A stretch of DNA of 64,000 nt from Tistrella mobilis (GTDB taxonomy: Bacteria; Pseudomonadota; Alphaproteobacteria; Tistrellales; Tistrellaceae), in assembly GCF_039634785.1 (NCBI RefSeq), contig NZ_JBBIAB010000008.1, positions 1-64,000 of the forward strand. The letters run 5' to 3'. The notes beneath the pieces were generated by a model that saw only the letters and a program-made list of their open reading frames with translations, did not search any database and had not been told where the DNA came from. Shown here in pieces: positions 26,317 through 34,320 of the stretch; the first letter of the stretch is position 1, and each line of letters opens with the position of its first letter. The translations under genes were made by a program, and so were the position numbers.

Positions 26317-26330
26317 ACTAATATATTAGT
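26317..26330. promoter_or_regulatory. Perfect 14-bp palindrome, likely GntR operator
   Basis: ACTAATATATTAGT lies midway in the 124-bp gap between the divergent GntR gene and the TRAP operon. FadR-type regulators bind short palindromes of this kind, and both promoters would be covered. Confidence 0.7.
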
Positions 26331-26380
26331 GCTTTTGTCAACGAGGTGATCAAACCCTCGATGCCCAGGGAGGATATGGA

Positions 26381-27403
26381 ATGCGCCCGACGATCACGGC
26401 CCTCGCGGGCCTGGTGGCCTGCGCCTTCGCGGCACCGGCCACGGCCGCGACCTACACCATCCAGACGTCGTTCAATGCCGGCGACTTCTCGACCCAGTAC
26501 CTTACCGAGCACTGGCTGCCCAGGATCGCCGAGATGACCGGCGGCCGGGTGGAAATCGCCCTCACGCCCAACGGGTCGGTGGTGCCGGCCAAGGAGACGC
26601 CCCATGCCGTCGGGCTGGGCGTGATCGACGGCGACTGGACCTCGGTCAACTATTTTTCGGGGCTGGAGCCCGCCTTCGCCATCCTGGGCGATCTGATCTC
26701 GGGCTACGACACGCCGCAGCAGATGGCCGGTTTCTGCGAAAACGGCCCTGGCGAGGCGGTCTGGCAGAAGGCGCTGGACGAGGTGTCCGACGGCGAGGCG
26801 CATCTGGTCGGCTGCGCGCCTTACAGCCGCGAGGCCCTGCCGGCGCGGGTGCCGATCCAGACCTTCGACGATCTGAAGGGCAAGAAGATCCGGGCGCCCG
26901 AGGGGCTGGCCTCCGCCGTGTTCCAGGCGGCCGGCGCAAGCCCGGTCTCCATCCCGTTCTCGGAAGTCTATGGTGCGCTTGAAAAGGGCATCGTCGATGC
27001 CGCCGACGCCTCGGCCTATGTCAACAATGCCAGCACCGGGCTGAACGACGTCGCGCGCTATCCACTCTATCCCGGCATCCATTCGATGCCGTCGATGCAG
27101 CTCTCGTTCAATCGCGAGAAATGGGAAGACCTTTCCGAGGCCGACCGGAAGGCGCTGCGGGACTGGTTCTACATGGCGATGGCCGATCTGACCCGGGTGG
27201 TCGCCGAACAGGATGCGGCGCTGGCCGCGAAGGATGCCGCCGCCGGTAAGGTCGAGGTCATCGACTGGGCCCAGGCCGACCGCGACAGGCTGCGCGACGT
27301 CGCCCGCATCGAATGGGAGAAGTTCGCCGCCAAGGGTCCGCTCGCCAAGGAGGCCCTGGACGCCAACCTGGCCTATATGAAGCAGATCGGCCTGCTGAAG
27401 TGA
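26381..27403 (+). CDS. TRAP transporter substrate-binding protein (DctP type)
   Basis: A 340-residue periplasmic binding protein with a 22-residue signal peptide ending ATA before ATYTIQTSFNAGDF. The middle has the DctP family pattern DDLKGKKIRAPEGLASAVFQAAGASPVSIPFSEVYGALEKGIVDAAD, with the arginine and downstream residues that hold the ligand carboxylate. It should bind a sugar acid or another carboxylate, judged from its operon. The ATG at 26381 follows GGGAGG. It is the first gene of the TRAP unit. Confidence 0.94.
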   Translation: MRPTITALAGLVACAFAAPATAATYTIQTSFNAGDFSTQYLTEHWLPRIAEMTGGRVEIALTPNGSVVPAKETPHAVGLGVIDGDWTSVNYFSGLEPAFAILGDLISGYDTPQQMAGFCENGPGEAVWQKALDEVSDGEAHLVGCAPYSREALPARVPIQTFDDLKGKKIRAPEGLASAVFQAAGASPVSIPFSEVYGALEKGIVDAADASAYVNNASTGLNDVARYPLYPGIHSMPSMQLSFNREKWEDLSEADRKALRDWFYMAMADLTRVVAEQDAALAAKDAAAGKVEVIDWAQADRDRLRDVARIEWEKFAAKGPLAKEALDANLAYMKQIGLLK

Positions 27404-27477
27404 TCGCCGGCCGGTCGCGGTGTCGCCATGGCGGTGCCGCGACCGGCCTGGAGTGGATTCCGTCAGCGGGAGGCCCG

Positions 27478-27999
27478 ATGAGACGGTTCTTCGCCTGCTG
27501 CGCCGCGGCCATGGACCGGGTGAGCGTCTTCACCGGCCAGGCCTGTGCGTCGCTGTTCTTCGCCTGCATCGCCCTCTCGGCCCTGGAGGTGGTGATGCGC
27601 TACGGCTTCGATCACCCCACAAGCTGGTCAATCGAGGTGACCATGGCGCTCTGCGCCACGGCCTGGGTGCTGTCGGTCGGCTATGTCACCGAGCGCAACC
27701 GCCACATCTCGATCACCATGCTCGAAATCCTGGTCGGCCCGAAGCTCTGGCACCGTTTCCGCCTGATCCAGATCCTGGTGTCGATCGGCGCCGTAACCGG
27801 CCTGATCCTGGCGATCTGGAGCCCGGCCATGCGGGTGATCGCGCGGCCGGAATATTCCGGCACGGCGCTCAATTCCATCCAGCCCAGCTACCTCAAGGTC
27901 GTGCTGCTGGCGGGGTGCGTGCTCTATGTCGCGCAGCTCTTCGCCAACCTGATCCGCTGGTTCCAGGGGACCGAGAAGGAAGACGGCGGTGGGCATTGA
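27478..27999 (+). CDS. TRAP transporter small permease (DctQ type)
   Basis: A 173-residue inner-membrane protein with four hydrophobic helices. It carries the DctQ pattern LEVVMRYGFDHPTSWSIEVTMALCATAWVLSVGYV followed by RNRHISI. The start at 27478 has GGGAGG 5 bp upstream. It overlaps the large permease gene by 11 bp, so the two membrane subunits are made together. Confidence 0.93.
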   Translation: MRRFFACCAAAMDRVSVFTGQACASLFFACIALSALEVVMRYGFDHPTSWSIEVTMALCATAWVLSVGYVTERNRHISITMLEILVGPKLWHRFRLIQILVSIGAVTGLILAIWSPAMRVIARPEYSGTALNSIQPSYLKVVLLAGCVLYVAQLFANLIRWFQGTEKEDGGGH

Positions 28000-29305
28000 G
28001 ATCATCACCATCCTGATCGTCCTGGGCCTGCTGGCCCTGATGGCGATCGGCATTCCGCTCGGCGTCACCACGCTTACGGTGTCGCTGGTGACGGCGGTGC
28101 TCTATTTCGGTGAACGCGCCGGCTTCTTCATCGTTTCGGCCAATGTCACCGAGGTCCTGCACAAATACGAACTGATCGCGGTGCCGTTCTTCGTGTTCAT
28201 GGCCAATGTGCTGGAACGATCGGGGATCGCGCATACGCTGTTCGAAAGCATGGCGATCCTGGGCGGGCGTTTCCGCGGCTCGGTCGCCGTGCAGACCACG
28301 GTGGTGGCCGTTGTCCTGGCCGCGATGAGCGGCATCATGGGCGGCGAAATCGTGATGCTGGGGCTGATCGCCCTGCCGCAGATGCTGCGTCTCGGCTATG
28401 ACCGCAAGATGTCGATCGGCATCATCTGTGCGGCCGGTGCGCTGGCGACGCTGATCCCGCCCTCGGTGGTGCTGATCGTCTACGGCCTGGCCGCCCAGGT
28501 CTCGATCACGAAGCTGTTTGCGGCCTCGGCCGTGCCTGGGCTGCTGCTCGCCTCGCTGTTCATCGCCTATGTGCTGGTGCGGGTGCGGCTCAACCCGTCG
28601 CTGGCGCCGATCTACGACATCCCCGAAACCGGCCTGCCCTTCGTGCAGCGCCTGCGCTTTCTGAACGGTGCCATCCTGCCGGCCGTGCTGATCATGGCGG
28701 TTCTGGGGGTGATCTACAGCGGCGTCGCCACGGTGACCGAGGCGGCGGCGATCGGTGCGGTCGGATCGCTCGTGGTCGCCGCGGTGCGGGGTGAGCTGTC
28801 CTGGACCATGGCCCGCGACGCCATGCGGCGCACGGCACTGACGGTCGGTTCGATCATCTGGCTGGTGCTGGGGGCGGTGTCGCTGATCGGCATCTATAAC
28901 CGGATCGGCGGCGGCGACTTCCTGCGCGGCATGCTCACCTCGCTCGACATCGCGCCGATCTGGGTGATCGTGGTGATGATGGCGATCGTGATGGTGCTGG
29001 GCACCTTCCTTGAATGGATCGCCATCCTGTTCATCACCGTGCCGATCTTCGCCCCCGTGGTTCAGGATCTGGGCTACGACCCGGTCTGGTTCGGCGTGCT
29101 GTTCGCGATGAACATCCAGATCTACTACCTGTCGCCGCCCTTCGGTCCGGCCTGTTTCTTTCTGAAATCGGTGGCCCCCAAGGATGTCGAACTGCAGGAG
29201 ATCTTCGCCGCGGTGATGCCGTTCATCGCCCTGCAGGCGGTAGGCCTGCTGCTGGTGCTGGCCTTCCCCGACATCGCCCTCTGGCTGCCCTCGCTGGTGG
29301 AATGA
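27989..29305 (+). CDS. TRAP transporter large permease (DctM type)
   Basis: A 438-residue sodium-coupled permease with about 12 helices. Typical DctM features are FFVFMANVLERSGIAHTLFESM, the GGEIVMLGLIALPQMLRLGYDRKMSIG region and CAAGALATLIPPSVVLIVYGLAAQVSITKLFAAS. The C-terminal half has YYLSPPFGPACFFLKSVAP. The GTG at 27989 lies inside the end of the small-permease gene. A 54-codon gene begins 10 bp after its stop. Confidence 0.95.
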   Translation: MGIEIITILIVLGLLALMAIGIPLGVTTLTVSLVTAVLYFGERAGFFIVSANVTEVLHKYELIAVPFFVFMANVLERSGIAHTLFESMAILGGRFRGSVAVQTTVVAVVLAAMSGIMGGEIVMLGLIALPQMLRLGYDRKMSIGIICAAGALATLIPPSVVLIVYGLAAQVSITKLFAASAVPGLLLASLFIAYVLVRVRLNPSLAPIYDIPETGLPFVQRLRFLNGAILPAVLIMAVLGVIYSGVATVTEAAAIGAVGSLVVAAVRGELSWTMARDAMRRTALTVGSIIWLVLGAVSLIGIYNRIGGGDFLRGMLTSLDIAPIWVIVVMMAIVMVLGTFLEWIAILFITVPIFAPVVQDLGYDPVWFGVLFAMNIQIYYLSPPFGPACFFLKSVAPKDVELQEIFAAVMPFIALQAVGLLLVLAFPDIALWLPSLVE

Positions 29306-29315
29306 GGAGGCATCG

Positions 29316-29480
29316 ATGCGACCCGACGACCCGATCCAGGATCAGGACGAGGCGGTGACCGCCGCCGATTTCGCCGCGGCCGAGGCGGCCGACGGCTTCG
29401 ATTTCGGCAACTGGCCGGAAATTGCCGGCGGCCTTGCCGCCGCTGCCCTCACCTGGCTGATTTTCGCCTTTACCGGATGA
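29316..29480 (+). CDS. Small single-helix membrane protein of the TRAP operon (54 aa)
   Basis: I do not recognise a family. The frame has a strong GAGGAGG ribosome site at 29304-29310, five bases before the ATG. Its stop overlaps the ATG of the dehydratase gene as ATGA, so it is plainly part of the operon. The first 31 residues are acidic (many Asp, Glu and Ala). Residues 34-53 form one hydrophobic helix ending FAFTG. It could be an accessory subunit of the TRAP permease, or a small regulator. The translation signals make it a convincing gene; its function is unknown. Confidence 0.75.
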   Translation: MRPDDPIQDQDEAVTAADFAAAEAADGFDFGNWPEIAGGLAAAALTWLIFAFTG

Positions 29481-31216
29481 CCCCCATGACCAGGACCTAT
29501 GACGAGCTGCGCTCGGCGCGCTGGTTCGCGCCCGACAATTTCCGCGGCTTCGGGCACCGCTCCCGAACCCTGCAGATGGGCTATGACGAGCAGGACTGGG
29601 CAGGCAAGCCGGTGGTGGCGATCCTGAACACCTGGTCCGACATCAATCCCTGCCATCAGCATTTCAGGCAGCGCGTCGACGACGTGAAGCGCGGCGTGTT
29701 CCAGGCCGGCGGCTTTCCGATCGAGCTGCCGGCCCTGTCGGTCAGCGAGAATTACGTCAAGCCGACGACGATGCTCTATCGCAACATGCTGGCGATGGAG
29801 ACCGAGGAGCTGATCCGCTCCCACCCGGTCGACGGCGTGGTGCTGATGGGCGGCTGCGACAAGACCACCCCCGGCCTGGTGATGGGCGCGATCTCGGCCG
29901 GCTTGCCCGCGATCTATCTGCCGGCCGGGCCGATGCTGCGCGGCAATTGGGAAGGGCGCACCCTGGGCTCCGGCTCGGATGCGTTCAAGTACTGGGACGA
30001 ACGCCGCGCCGGCACCATCACCGAGGCGCAGTGGAAGGGCATGGAGCGGGGCATCGCGCGCTCTTACGGCCATTGCATGACCATGGGCACGGCGTCGACC
30101 ATGACGGCGATCGCCGAGGCGCTTGGGTTGACGCTGCCGGGGGCCTCGTCCATTCCGGCCGCCGATTCCAACCACATCCGCATGTCGGCCGACTGCGGGC
30201 GGCGGATCGTGGGCATGATCTGGGAGGATCTGACCCCGGCCAGGATCCTGACGGCGGCGGCCTTCGACAATGCGGTGACCGTCGCCATGGCCACCGGCTG
30301 CTCGACCAATGCGGTGGTGCATCTGATCGCCATGGCCCGGCGGGCCGGGGTCGATCTCACCCTCGACGACCTGGATGCCAAAAGCCGGGTGACCCCGGTG
30401 ATCGCCAATATCCGCCCGGCCGGATCCACCTATCTGATGGAGGATTTCTTCTATGCGGGCGGCCTGCGGGCGCTGATGGCGCGGCTGGGCGACAGGTTGC
30501 ATCGCGACTGTCTGACCGTGACCGGGCGCACGCTGGGCGAGGGGATCGAAGGTGCCGAGGTCTGGAACGACGACGTCATCCGCACGGTCGACAACCCGAT
30601 CTACAACGAGGGGTCGCTCGCGGTGCTGAAGGGCAACCTCGCCCCCGACGGTGCGGTGATCAAGCCGGTGGCCTGCGATCCCAAATTCCTGGTCCATGAA
30701 GGGCCGGCCATGGTCTTCGACAGCTATCCCGAGCTGAAGGAAAAGCTGGACGACGAGGATTGGGACATCACCCCCGATGCCGTTCTGGTGCTGCGCAATG
30801 CCGGCCCCAAGGGCGGACCGGGCATGCCCGAATGGGGCATGATCCCGATGCCCAGGGCGCTGCTGAAACAGGGCTGCCGCGACATGGTCCGGCTGTCGGA
30901 TGCCCGGATGTCGGGCACCTCGTTCGGTGCCTGCGTGCTGCATGTGGCGCCGGAATCCTATGTCGGCGGCCCGCTCGCCCTGTTGCGGACCGGCGACATC
31001 GTGCGCCTCGACGTGCCCGGCCGCCGGCTGGACATGCTGGTCGATTACGACGAGATCGCCCGGCGCCGGGCGGCCTGGACCCCGCCGCCGCCGCGCTTCC
31101 ACCGGGGCTGGGGCTGGATGTTCACCAACCACATCCAGCAGGCCGATAAGGGCTGCGATTTCGACTATCTGGAGACGTCCTTCGGGGCGCCCGTCGACGA
31201 ACCCGTGATCTATTGA
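29477..31216 (+). CDS. IlvD/Edd-family pentonate dehydratase, probably L-arabinonate dehydratase
   Basis: Removes water from a sugar acid to give a 2-keto-3-deoxy acid, in the cytoplasm. The 579-residue protein belongs to the [2Fe-2S] branch of the family. Cluster cysteines C59 (NPCHQH), C127 (GGCDKTTPG) and C200 (YGHC) fall at positions I recall for the Rhizobium L-arabinonate dehydratase. K129, carbamylated in that enzyme, is conserved, and the catalytic serine is in the MSGTSFG loop near residue 479. D-xylonate or other pentonates are alternative substrates. It is translationally coupled to the small gene upstream and followed by an RraA-like gene. Confidence 0.9.
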   Translation: MTPMTRTYDELRSARWFAPDNFRGFGHRSRTLQMGYDEQDWAGKPVVAILNTWSDINPCHQHFRQRVDDVKRGVFQAGGFPIELPALSVSENYVKPTTMLYRNMLAMETEELIRSHPVDGVVLMGGCDKTTPGLVMGAISAGLPAIYLPAGPMLRGNWEGRTLGSGSDAFKYWDERRAGTITEAQWKGMERGIARSYGHCMTMGTASTMTAIAEALGLTLPGASSIPAADSNHIRMSADCGRRIVGMIWEDLTPARILTAAAFDNAVTVAMATGCSTNAVVHLIAMARRAGVDLTLDDLDAKSRVTPVIANIRPAGSTYLMEDFFYAGGLRALMARLGDRLHRDCLTVTGRTLGEGIEGAEVWNDDVIRTVDNPIYNEGSLAVLKGNLAPDGAVIKPVACDPKFLVHEGPAMVFDSYPELKEKLDDEDWDITPDAVLVLRNAGPKGGPGMPEWGMIPMPRALLKQGCRDMVRLSDARMSGTSFGACVLHVAPESYVGGPLALLRTGDIVRLDVPGRRLDMLVDYDEIARRRAAWTPPPPRFHRGWGWMFTNHIQQADKGCDFDYLETSFGAPVDEPVIY

Positions 31217-31230
31217 AGGCAGGCCGCCAG

Positions 31231-31956
31231 ATGACCGGACATCCGCTGAAGGACGAGACGCGCGTAAAGCTTGCCCGCGTTTCGACCGCCTCGCTCGCGA
31301 CCGCGCTGTTCAAGCGTGGCCTGCGCAATCAGTTCATCCAGGGCGCCGTGCCAGTGGCCTGGAAGGGGCGGAGCATGGTCGGCCCGGCCTTCACGCTCCG
31401 CTACATCCCGGCGCGGGAGGATCGCAACCCGATCACGGTCTTCCGCGATCCGGAGCACAGGCAGCGCGTGGCGGTGGAAACCTGCCCGCCGGGCCATGTG
31501 CTGGTGATCGATGCCCGCAAGGATGCCCGTGCCGCCTCGGCCGGCTCGATCCTGGTCACCCGGCTGGAAATGCGCGGCTGCGCCGGCATCGTCACCGATG
31601 GCGGCTTCCGCGATGCCGAGGGGATCGGCCGGCTGGACATGCCGGCCTATCACGCCCGCCCCTCGGCCCCCACCAATCTTACTTTGCACGAGGCGATCGA
31701 GATCAACGGGCCGATTGCCTGCGGCGATGTCGCGGTCTTCCCCGACGACGTGCTGGTCGGCGATGCCGACGGCGTGATGGTGATCCCGGCCCATCTTGCC
31801 GACGAGCTGGCGGCGGAATGCACCGCCATGGAGAGCTATGAGGATTTCGTGCTGGAGCGGGTGAAAGCGGGAGACACGATCATCGGCCTCTACCCTGCGA
31901 CGAAGCAGGAGAACCTCGACGCTTATGAAGACTGGCGGCGCGACACCGGGGAATGA
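31231..31956 (+). CDS. RraA-like protein, probable HMG/CHA-type aldolase
   Basis: A 241-residue member of the RraA/4-hydroxy-4-methyl-2-oxoglutarate aldolase family. The metal- and substrate-binding residues of the aldolases are present: DGGFRD at 123-128 with the Arg-Asp pair, and later GDADGVMVIP. This favours a class II aldolase acting on the keto acid from the neighbouring dehydratase over an RNase E inhibitor, although automated annotation often says the latter. The ATG at 31231 was preferred to the TTG at 31213, which overlaps the dehydratase stop. It is the last gene of the sugar-acid operon. Confidence 0.85.
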   Translation: MTGHPLKDETRVKLARVSTASLATALFKRGLRNQFIQGAVPVAWKGRSMVGPAFTLRYIPAREDRNPITVFRDPEHRQRVAVETCPPGHVLVIDARKDARAASAGSILVTRLEMRGCAGIVTDGGFRDAEGIGRLDMPAYHARPSAPTNLTLHEAIEINGPIACGDVAVFPDDVLVGDADGVMVIPAHLADELAAECTAMESYEDFVLERVKAGDTIIGLYPATKQENLDAYEDWRRDTGE

Positions 31957-31965
31957 TCCTGGAGG

Positions 31966-32064
31966 GTGAGCCGCCCTTCATCCATCCGCTCAAAAAAAAG
32001 CGGGGCGCGGCCTTGGGCCGGCCCCGCGAGATGGGCTGCGGGAGGATGGATAAGGAAGGCTCAC
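31966..32064. repeat. Nested inverted repeat between convergent genes
   Basis: Outer arms GTGAGCC (31966-31972) and GGCTCAC (32058-32064), and ATCCATCC (31980-31987) and GGATGGAT (32044-32051), enclose an inner terminator hairpin. The structure spans the whole gap between the aldolase gene and the convergent ligase gene. Confidence 0.75.
31992..32027 (-). terminator. Rho-independent terminator of the leftward ligase/transporter operon
   Basis: GCGGGGC (32000-32006) and GCCCCGC (32021-32027), with further pairing inside, form a stem that on the minus strand is followed by eight T (31999-31992). The tail direction fits the operon ending at 32065; the same stem may also stop the sugar-acid operon. 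Confidence 0.9.
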
Positions 32065-33306
32065 TCAATCATAGACCCGGGCGTCCTCGATAACCTTGCC
32101 GTCGCCGGGCAGGGCGCCCGGGGTCACCAGTTCCACCTCGGCCCGGAGATTGGCTGCGGTGCGGAAGGCGTCGGCCAGCCGGCCGGCAAGACCATCGGCA
32201 CCGGCTTCCGGCACTTCACAGCGCAGGACCGCCGTGTCCCGGCCCTCGGGGTTGGTGACCACCAGCCGGGCGCGCGAGATGCCGCCCACGGCCTTCAGCG
32301 CCTGGGCGACCTGCCCCGGATGGACGAACATGCCGCGGATCTTGGTGGTCTGATCAGCCCGGCCCAGCCAGCCGCGCAGGCGCATGCCGGTGCGTCCGCA
32401 GGGGCTGGTGCCGGCCATGAAGGCCGACAGGTCGCCCGTTGCGAAGCGGATCAGCGGATAGGTGCTGCTGAAGGTGGTGACGACCACCTCGCCGATCTCG
32501 CCCTCGGGCACCGGATCCCCCGTGCCGGGGCGGACGATCTCCACAATCAGATCCTCGTCCAGGATCATGCCTTCAGAGGTCGGGCCCTCATAGGCAATCT
32601 GGCCCAGATCCGCCGTGCCGTAAACCTGGCCCACGGTGACGCCGCGCCGCCCCAGTTCCTGACGCAGGGTCTGGGTCAGGGCTTCACCGGTCACGAGCGC
32701 CTTGGTGATGGTCACGGCCTGCCCGGCCTCTTCCTGCCGCTCCAGCAGCAGCTTCAGGAAGGAGGGCATGCCGGTGAAGGCGGTGGGCTTCAACTGGGCG
32801 ATGGCCGCCAGCTGCTGTTCGGTATTGCCGCCACCGGCCGGGATCACCGCGCAGCCGACGGCACGGGCACCGGTGTCGAACATCCAGCCGCCGGGGGTGA
32901 AGTGGTAGGCGAGGGTGTTGTGCACCACGTCGCCGGGGCGGAAACCCGCCGCCCAGCAGGCGCGGGCGAAGCGGAACGGATCAGGCCCCGCGCCCTGCGG
33001 GTCGTAGATCGGCCCCGGAGACATGAACAGATGGGCAAGCTCGCCCGGTGCCTGGGCATTGAGCCCGCCGAACGGGGGCTCTGCCGCCTGACGGGTGGTC
33101 AGTTCGGATTTGCGCAGCACGGGCAGCGTGGCGAGGGCGGCGCGATCCCGAATCGCCGGGGCGTCCACCGCGGCCAGCAGCCGGGCCATGGCCGGAGCCT
33201 TGGCCTTGGCGAGGGCGATCTGCGCCGGCAGCCGTGCGAACAGTCCCGCCTCCCGCCGCTCGGGATCCATGGTCTCACGGTCGTCGTAATGGATGCTGTC
33301 GGTCAT
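32065..33306 (-). CDS. Phenylacetate-CoA ligase-like adenylate-forming enzyme
   Basis: A 413-residue protein of the PaaK branch of adenylate-forming ligases. It has PVLRKSELTTRQ at about residues 62-73, the YGTADLGQIAYEG motif, which is the adenylate-binding YGxTE-like region, and RFATGDLSAF plus a LRGWLGRADQTTKIRGMFVHPGQV segment typical of PaaK C-terminal domains. It should activate an aryl or alkyl carboxylate to its CoA thioester with ATP. It is the last gene of the second Liv-type transporter operon, 68 bp after the ATPase gene, so its substrate is probably what that transporter imports. Confidence 0.88.
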   Translation of the reverse strand: MTDSIHYDDRETMDPERREAGLFARLPAQIALAKAKAPAMARLLAAVDAPAIRDRAALATLPVLRKSELTTRQAAEPPFGGLNAQAPGELAHLFMSPGPIYDPQGAGPDPFRFARACWAAGFRPGDVVHNTLAYHFTPGGWMFDTGARAVGCAVIPAGGGNTEQQLAAIAQLKPTAFTGMPSFLKLLLERQEEAGQAVTITKALVTGEALTQTLRQELGRRGVTVGQVYGTADLGQIAYEGPTSEGMILDEDLIVEIVRPGTGDPVPEGEIGEVVVTTFSSTYPLIRFATGDLSAFMAGTSPCGRTGMRLRGWLGRADQTTKIRGMFVHPGQVAQALKAVGGISRARLVVTNPEGRDTAVLRCEVPEAGADGLAGRLADAFRTAANLRAEVELVTPGALPGDGKVIEDARVYD

Positions 33307-33374
33307 CGTCCTGTACCGGATGCGGGGGCGGCGGGCGCCCGTCGGTGTCTGGTTGCGGGAGAAGTGGCCGGAGA

Positions 33375-34232
33375 TCAGAGCCAGCGCTTGCGGCGCTTGA
33401 ACGACTTGATCGACTTGAACGACTTGCGCTCACCGCCACCGGTGCCGAGGTAAAATTCCTTCACGTCCTCGTTGCCCATCAGGTCATCACGGCTGCCGTC
33501 GAGCACGATCTTGCCGTTTTCCATGATGTAGCCGTAAGAAGCGTGCTTCAGGGCCTGACGGGCATTCTGCTCGACCAGCAGAATGGTCATGCCCTGTTCT
33601 TCGTTGATCTGCTTGATGATCGAGAAGACCTCTTTCACCAGCAGCGGTGACAGGCCCATCGACGGCTCGTCCATCAGGATCAGTTTGGGGCGCGCCATCA
33701 TGGCGCGACCGATCGCCAGCATCTGCTGCTCACCGCCCGAGAGATAGCCTGACAGCCCGGTGCGTTCCTTGAGGCGCGGGAAGTAGTGATAGACCATCTC
33801 GATATCGGCCTTCACCCCGCTGTCACGACGGGTATAGGCACCCAGGCGCAGGTTCTCGGCGACGGTCATATCCTCGACCACGCGCCGGCCTTCCATCACC
33901 TGGAACAGGCCGCGCTTCACGATTTCCTGGGGTTCGAGCCCGCTGATCTTCTCGCCCATGAACGTGACGTCGCCGCGGGTGATCTCGCCATCCTCGCTCT
34001 TGAGCAGGCCCGAGATGGCCTTGAGGGTGGTCGACTTGCCGGCGCCGTTGGCCCCCAGCAGGGTCACGATCTGACCCTGGGGCACGTTCAGGCTCACGCC
34101 ATGCAGCACCAGGATCACGTCGTTGTAGACGACCTCGATGTTGTTGACGGTCAGGATCGGCTCGGCTTCCGCTGCTGGGCGGGCGCCGGTGCCGGGCCGG
34201 GGGCCGGATGTGGCGGTCTGGGTCATCGACAT
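33375..34232 (-). CDS. Liv-type ABC transporter ATP-binding protein (LivF type) of the second system
   Basis: A 285-residue ATPase, longer than usual because of a Pro/Ala-rich 25-residue N-terminal extension and a basic C-terminal tail full of Lys and Arg. Walker [10 protein letters not shown] is at 60-68, signature LSGGEQQ at 164-170 and Walker B LILMDEP at 184-190. The LLVEQNARQALKHASYGYIMENG segment marks it as LivF. The tail of repeated FKS-type residues could bind membrane or nucleic acid; it has no known function. Confidence 0.93.
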   Translation of the reverse strand: MSMTQTATSGPRPGTGARPAAEAEPILTVNNIEVVYNDVILVLHGVSLNVPQGQIVTLLGANGAGKSTTLKAISGLLKSEDGEITRGDVTFMGEKISGLEPQEIVKRGLFQVMEGRRVVEDMTVAENLRLGAYTRRDSGVKADIEMVYHYFPRLKERTGLSGYLSGGEQQMLAIGRAMMARPKLILMDEPSMGLSPLLVKEVFSIIKQINEEQGMTILLVEQNARQALKHASYGYIMENGKIVLDGSRDDLMGNEDVKEFYLGTGGGERKSFKSIKSFKRRKRWL

Positions 34233-34320
34233 GCGAGGTCTCGTGCAGGAAAGAGTGGTCGGGTCGGGAAGAGGGGAGGCCCCGTCCGCCGCCGTGACGC
34301 GGCAGACGGGGCCCGTCGGA

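Noticed and set aside
31213-31231. TTG at 31213 as the start of the RraA-like gene
   Set aside because: It overlaps the dehydratase stop but adds six non-homologous residues and has no ribosome site; the ATG at 31231 gives the family-like N-terminus.
31231-31956. RraA regulator of RNase E
   Set aside because: The aldolase Arg-Asp pair is present and the gene is in a sugar-acid operon; true RraA proteins are shorter and in other contexts.
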